A DNA stretch of 64,000 nucleotides from Brachynemurus nebulosus (taxonomy: Eukaryota > Arthropoda > Insecta > Neuroptera > Myrmeleontidae), in contig JAPWDM010000005.1 in the NCBI GenBank assembly GCA_035578155.1, forward strand, positions 39,642,108 through 39,706,107. The letters run 5' to 3'. Positions 62,343 through 64,000 of the stretch are shown here, piece by piece. Positions within the stretch are counted from its first letter, which is position 1; each line of letters starts with the position of its first letter. The notes beneath the pieces were generated by a model. It saw only the letters and a program-made list of their open reading frames with translations, ran no database searches and was not told where the DNA came from. The position numbers and the translations under genes were made by a program.

Positions 62343-63064
62343 AGAACGGAAACGTTCATTGAGCGAGAAATTTAACCGAAACGCATTGTGGTCTTTTAAA
62401 ATTTTCTATAACGCAAAATTCGTGTTGTAACACTTGTAAAAACAGTTACAATGCGTTGTGACTGATTGAAAAAGTCCGCAACGCAAAATTCATATCATGA
62501 CTTTTATAATAATATTTGACCATACTACGCTGGCAAGATGTAACCAGGTCACGACAAAAAGATTCTCAACTGACGCTCTCCAACCAAATACTGATGAGTT
62601 TGACTGTTCATTGTTGACTGTTATTTCCGAATGTGAACATTAGTGCGCTAATTACTGCTGTCGTAAAAAAACTATATATGTATTTCGTAATAAATTGAGT
62701 AAATTTTACAAAAGCAACTATTATTGGTGATAGTATTTTTAAACCAAGAAAAACAGGCACGAAAAATGGGTAGATATTAGTTAGTGTTTAATATTAAGGG
62801 GAACCACTAGTGTGACAGCCTGAAAGAAAGATCATTTTTGGGAATTTTTTTAAAGATAACTACTGTGTGGAATGCTTTAGTATTTTAACGATATATTTGG
62901 TGATATATAATAAATTCAAGATAAAATTTTTGAACAAAATAATTGAAAATTCAGTGAGTTATTCGAAATCTCCCAAGGCACCCAAAAAAAAGTTCCCTTA
63001 CTGCTGAAGTGATAGTGACCTTCACAGTGCCTGAAATCAAAAAAAAAAAAAAAAAAAAAAAAAC

Positions 63065-63100
<36 letters not shown>

Positions 63101-64000
63101 ACAAAAAACACAAACAAATGTCACATTAGTGGTCCCCCTTAATAGAGAACGCATCGCTTCCGGAAATGTAGGTGTTGTTACATGGTTATTAATCTACCCA
63201 TACTGTAGATTAGGAAGTTAGGAAACAAGAAAAATCTTCTTGACTTACTTTATATTCGAAATACACTTTCTGAGAGTAACTCGATTAACACGACGTATTC
63301 TCAACTTCACTAACACTTCGCTCACCATTCTCAACAAATCTATGCTAAATCCGCACCTAAACAAGGGTTTATAAAATTCAAAGAAAAAAAATTCAAATTC
63401 GTTCAAAAAGCATACAATGTAAATGTTACAGTAATATAATTCTTGTAAAATTAAATAATTATGCAACATTTATTTCTGCCAAATAACTTTTATATTTTTC
63501 ATTCTCGTAAAAAGGACTTCTCATTTATTGAAGCTCCAGGACAAAGTCATTACTTATCAGCTTAAAAATATTTTTCATTAAGTTAAATAGTCGAGCATCT
63601 CAAAAGATATTAATACATGATTAATTAATTACATATTGTTTAGAATTAACTAAGTCTTGTAAGAACATGATGAATATACATAATATATCTACCGAATAAA
63701 ATGTTTTTATTAACTAACATCCAAAATTTAATGCGTCTGTTGGCAAGTAACAACAACTAATTGAATTGTGGTTGCATCAGGTAACGTCCAGAACGCATTA
63801 TGACTTCTTAATTCACACCGTGTAGTGGTTAAATATTAAGAAAATCCACAACGCGAATTTCACGGTATGTTCTTTTTAAGTTAATTACAACGCTTTGCGA
63901 TTATTTTTACGAGTGCTACAACACCAGTTTCGTGTTATGGATGATCTTTAGTTACCATAACGGATTGTAATCGAATTTTCAGTCAACGAGTGTTTTCGTT
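62343..64000. repeat. repeat with AACGCATTGTG words, interrupted
   Basis: AACGCATTGTG, CAACGCAAAATTC and related words recur at 62,377-62,490 and again, partly inverted, at 63,790-63,970. This suggests the two ends of one element that contains the MITE at 62,798-63,138. The right boundary may lie outside the window. No gene seen. Confidence 0.4.
62794..63142. mobile_element. TTAA-flanked MITE, complete copy
   Basis: The element at 62,798-63,138 starts GGGGAACCACTAGTGTGACA and ends TGTCACATTAGTGGTCCCCC, with TTAA on both sides. An A-run then AAAAC repeats (63,038-63,110) fill the right part. Homologous to the copy at 31,997 next to the neuroligin exon. Non-coding. Confidence 0.85.

Noticed and set aside
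63009..63221. Lys/Thr-rich open frame and Phe-rich antisense frames
   Set aside because: They come from the A and AAAAC runs inside a MITE.

Overview
This is an AT-rich eukaryotic window that looks like insect DNA. One coding exon can be recognised with confidence; the rest is intron or intergenic sequence filled with transposable-element remnants. The exon (31,310-31,941, + strand) is the first coding exon of a neuroligin-type cholinesterase-like adhesion protein. It carries a signal peptide, the FRGIPYAAPP motif and the EDCLFLNLYIP motif, and ends at a G|GTAAGT splice donor. I see no further neuroligin exon to position 64,000, so the following intron probably exceeds 32 kb. The exon resembles insect neuroligins from memory of the family. 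The base composition and recurring TAGGTACCTA-like words are compatible with a hemipteran such as an aphid, but I cannot assign the species. I see no rRNA, tRNA, CRISPR or bacterial-type feature.

Layout. 0-15 kb: a chain of non-autonomous DNA transposons. These are a hAT-like MITE with a perfect 8-bp target duplication (32-796), a fold-back element (5,050-5,631), a TIR element (7,098-7,784), a TTAA-flanked element (7,826-8,598) abutting a TA tract, a 147-bp micro-hAT (8,897-9,043), a pogo-like deletion derivative (9,640-10,540), another hAT (11,253-12,056) and two TA-flanked elements (12,555-13,661 and 13,901-14,875). 16.7-21.1 kb: a hAT-like element interrupted by a 3.9-kb unknown element. 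The same unknown family also interrupts a Penelope-like reverse transcriptase remnant at 26 kb. 25-30 kb: two decayed Penelope-like fragments and a mariner transposase fragment.

31-36 kb: the neuroligin exon, a TTAA-type MITE 55 bp past its splice donor, degenerate repeats, a GC-rich repeat and a non-LTR retrotransposon 3' fragment. 35.9-42.5 kb is the most structured part. A near-perfect palindrome of about 0.9 kb has a TA-tract loop and is followed by a second TA tract. Next comes an LTR-flanked Ty3/gypsy-like element (36,915-42,357) that encodes only a short ORF ending in an integrase C-terminus. Its interior holds an inverted duplication around an array of about eleven 91-bp repeats.

45-64 kb: two hAT-like elements sharing inverted sub-repeats, a 32-bp tandem array, a 1.3-kb TIR element, a common arthropod repeat, two sibling short palindromes, a pogo-like MITE, a 2.45-kb TTAA-flanked element packed with tandem repeats, and a small TTAA MITE homologous to the one beside the neuroligin exon.

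No operon-like cooperation exists here. The biological content is one host exon plus several layers of nested transposons. All family names were assigned by reading motifs, termini and target-site duplications by eye; no database search was made.
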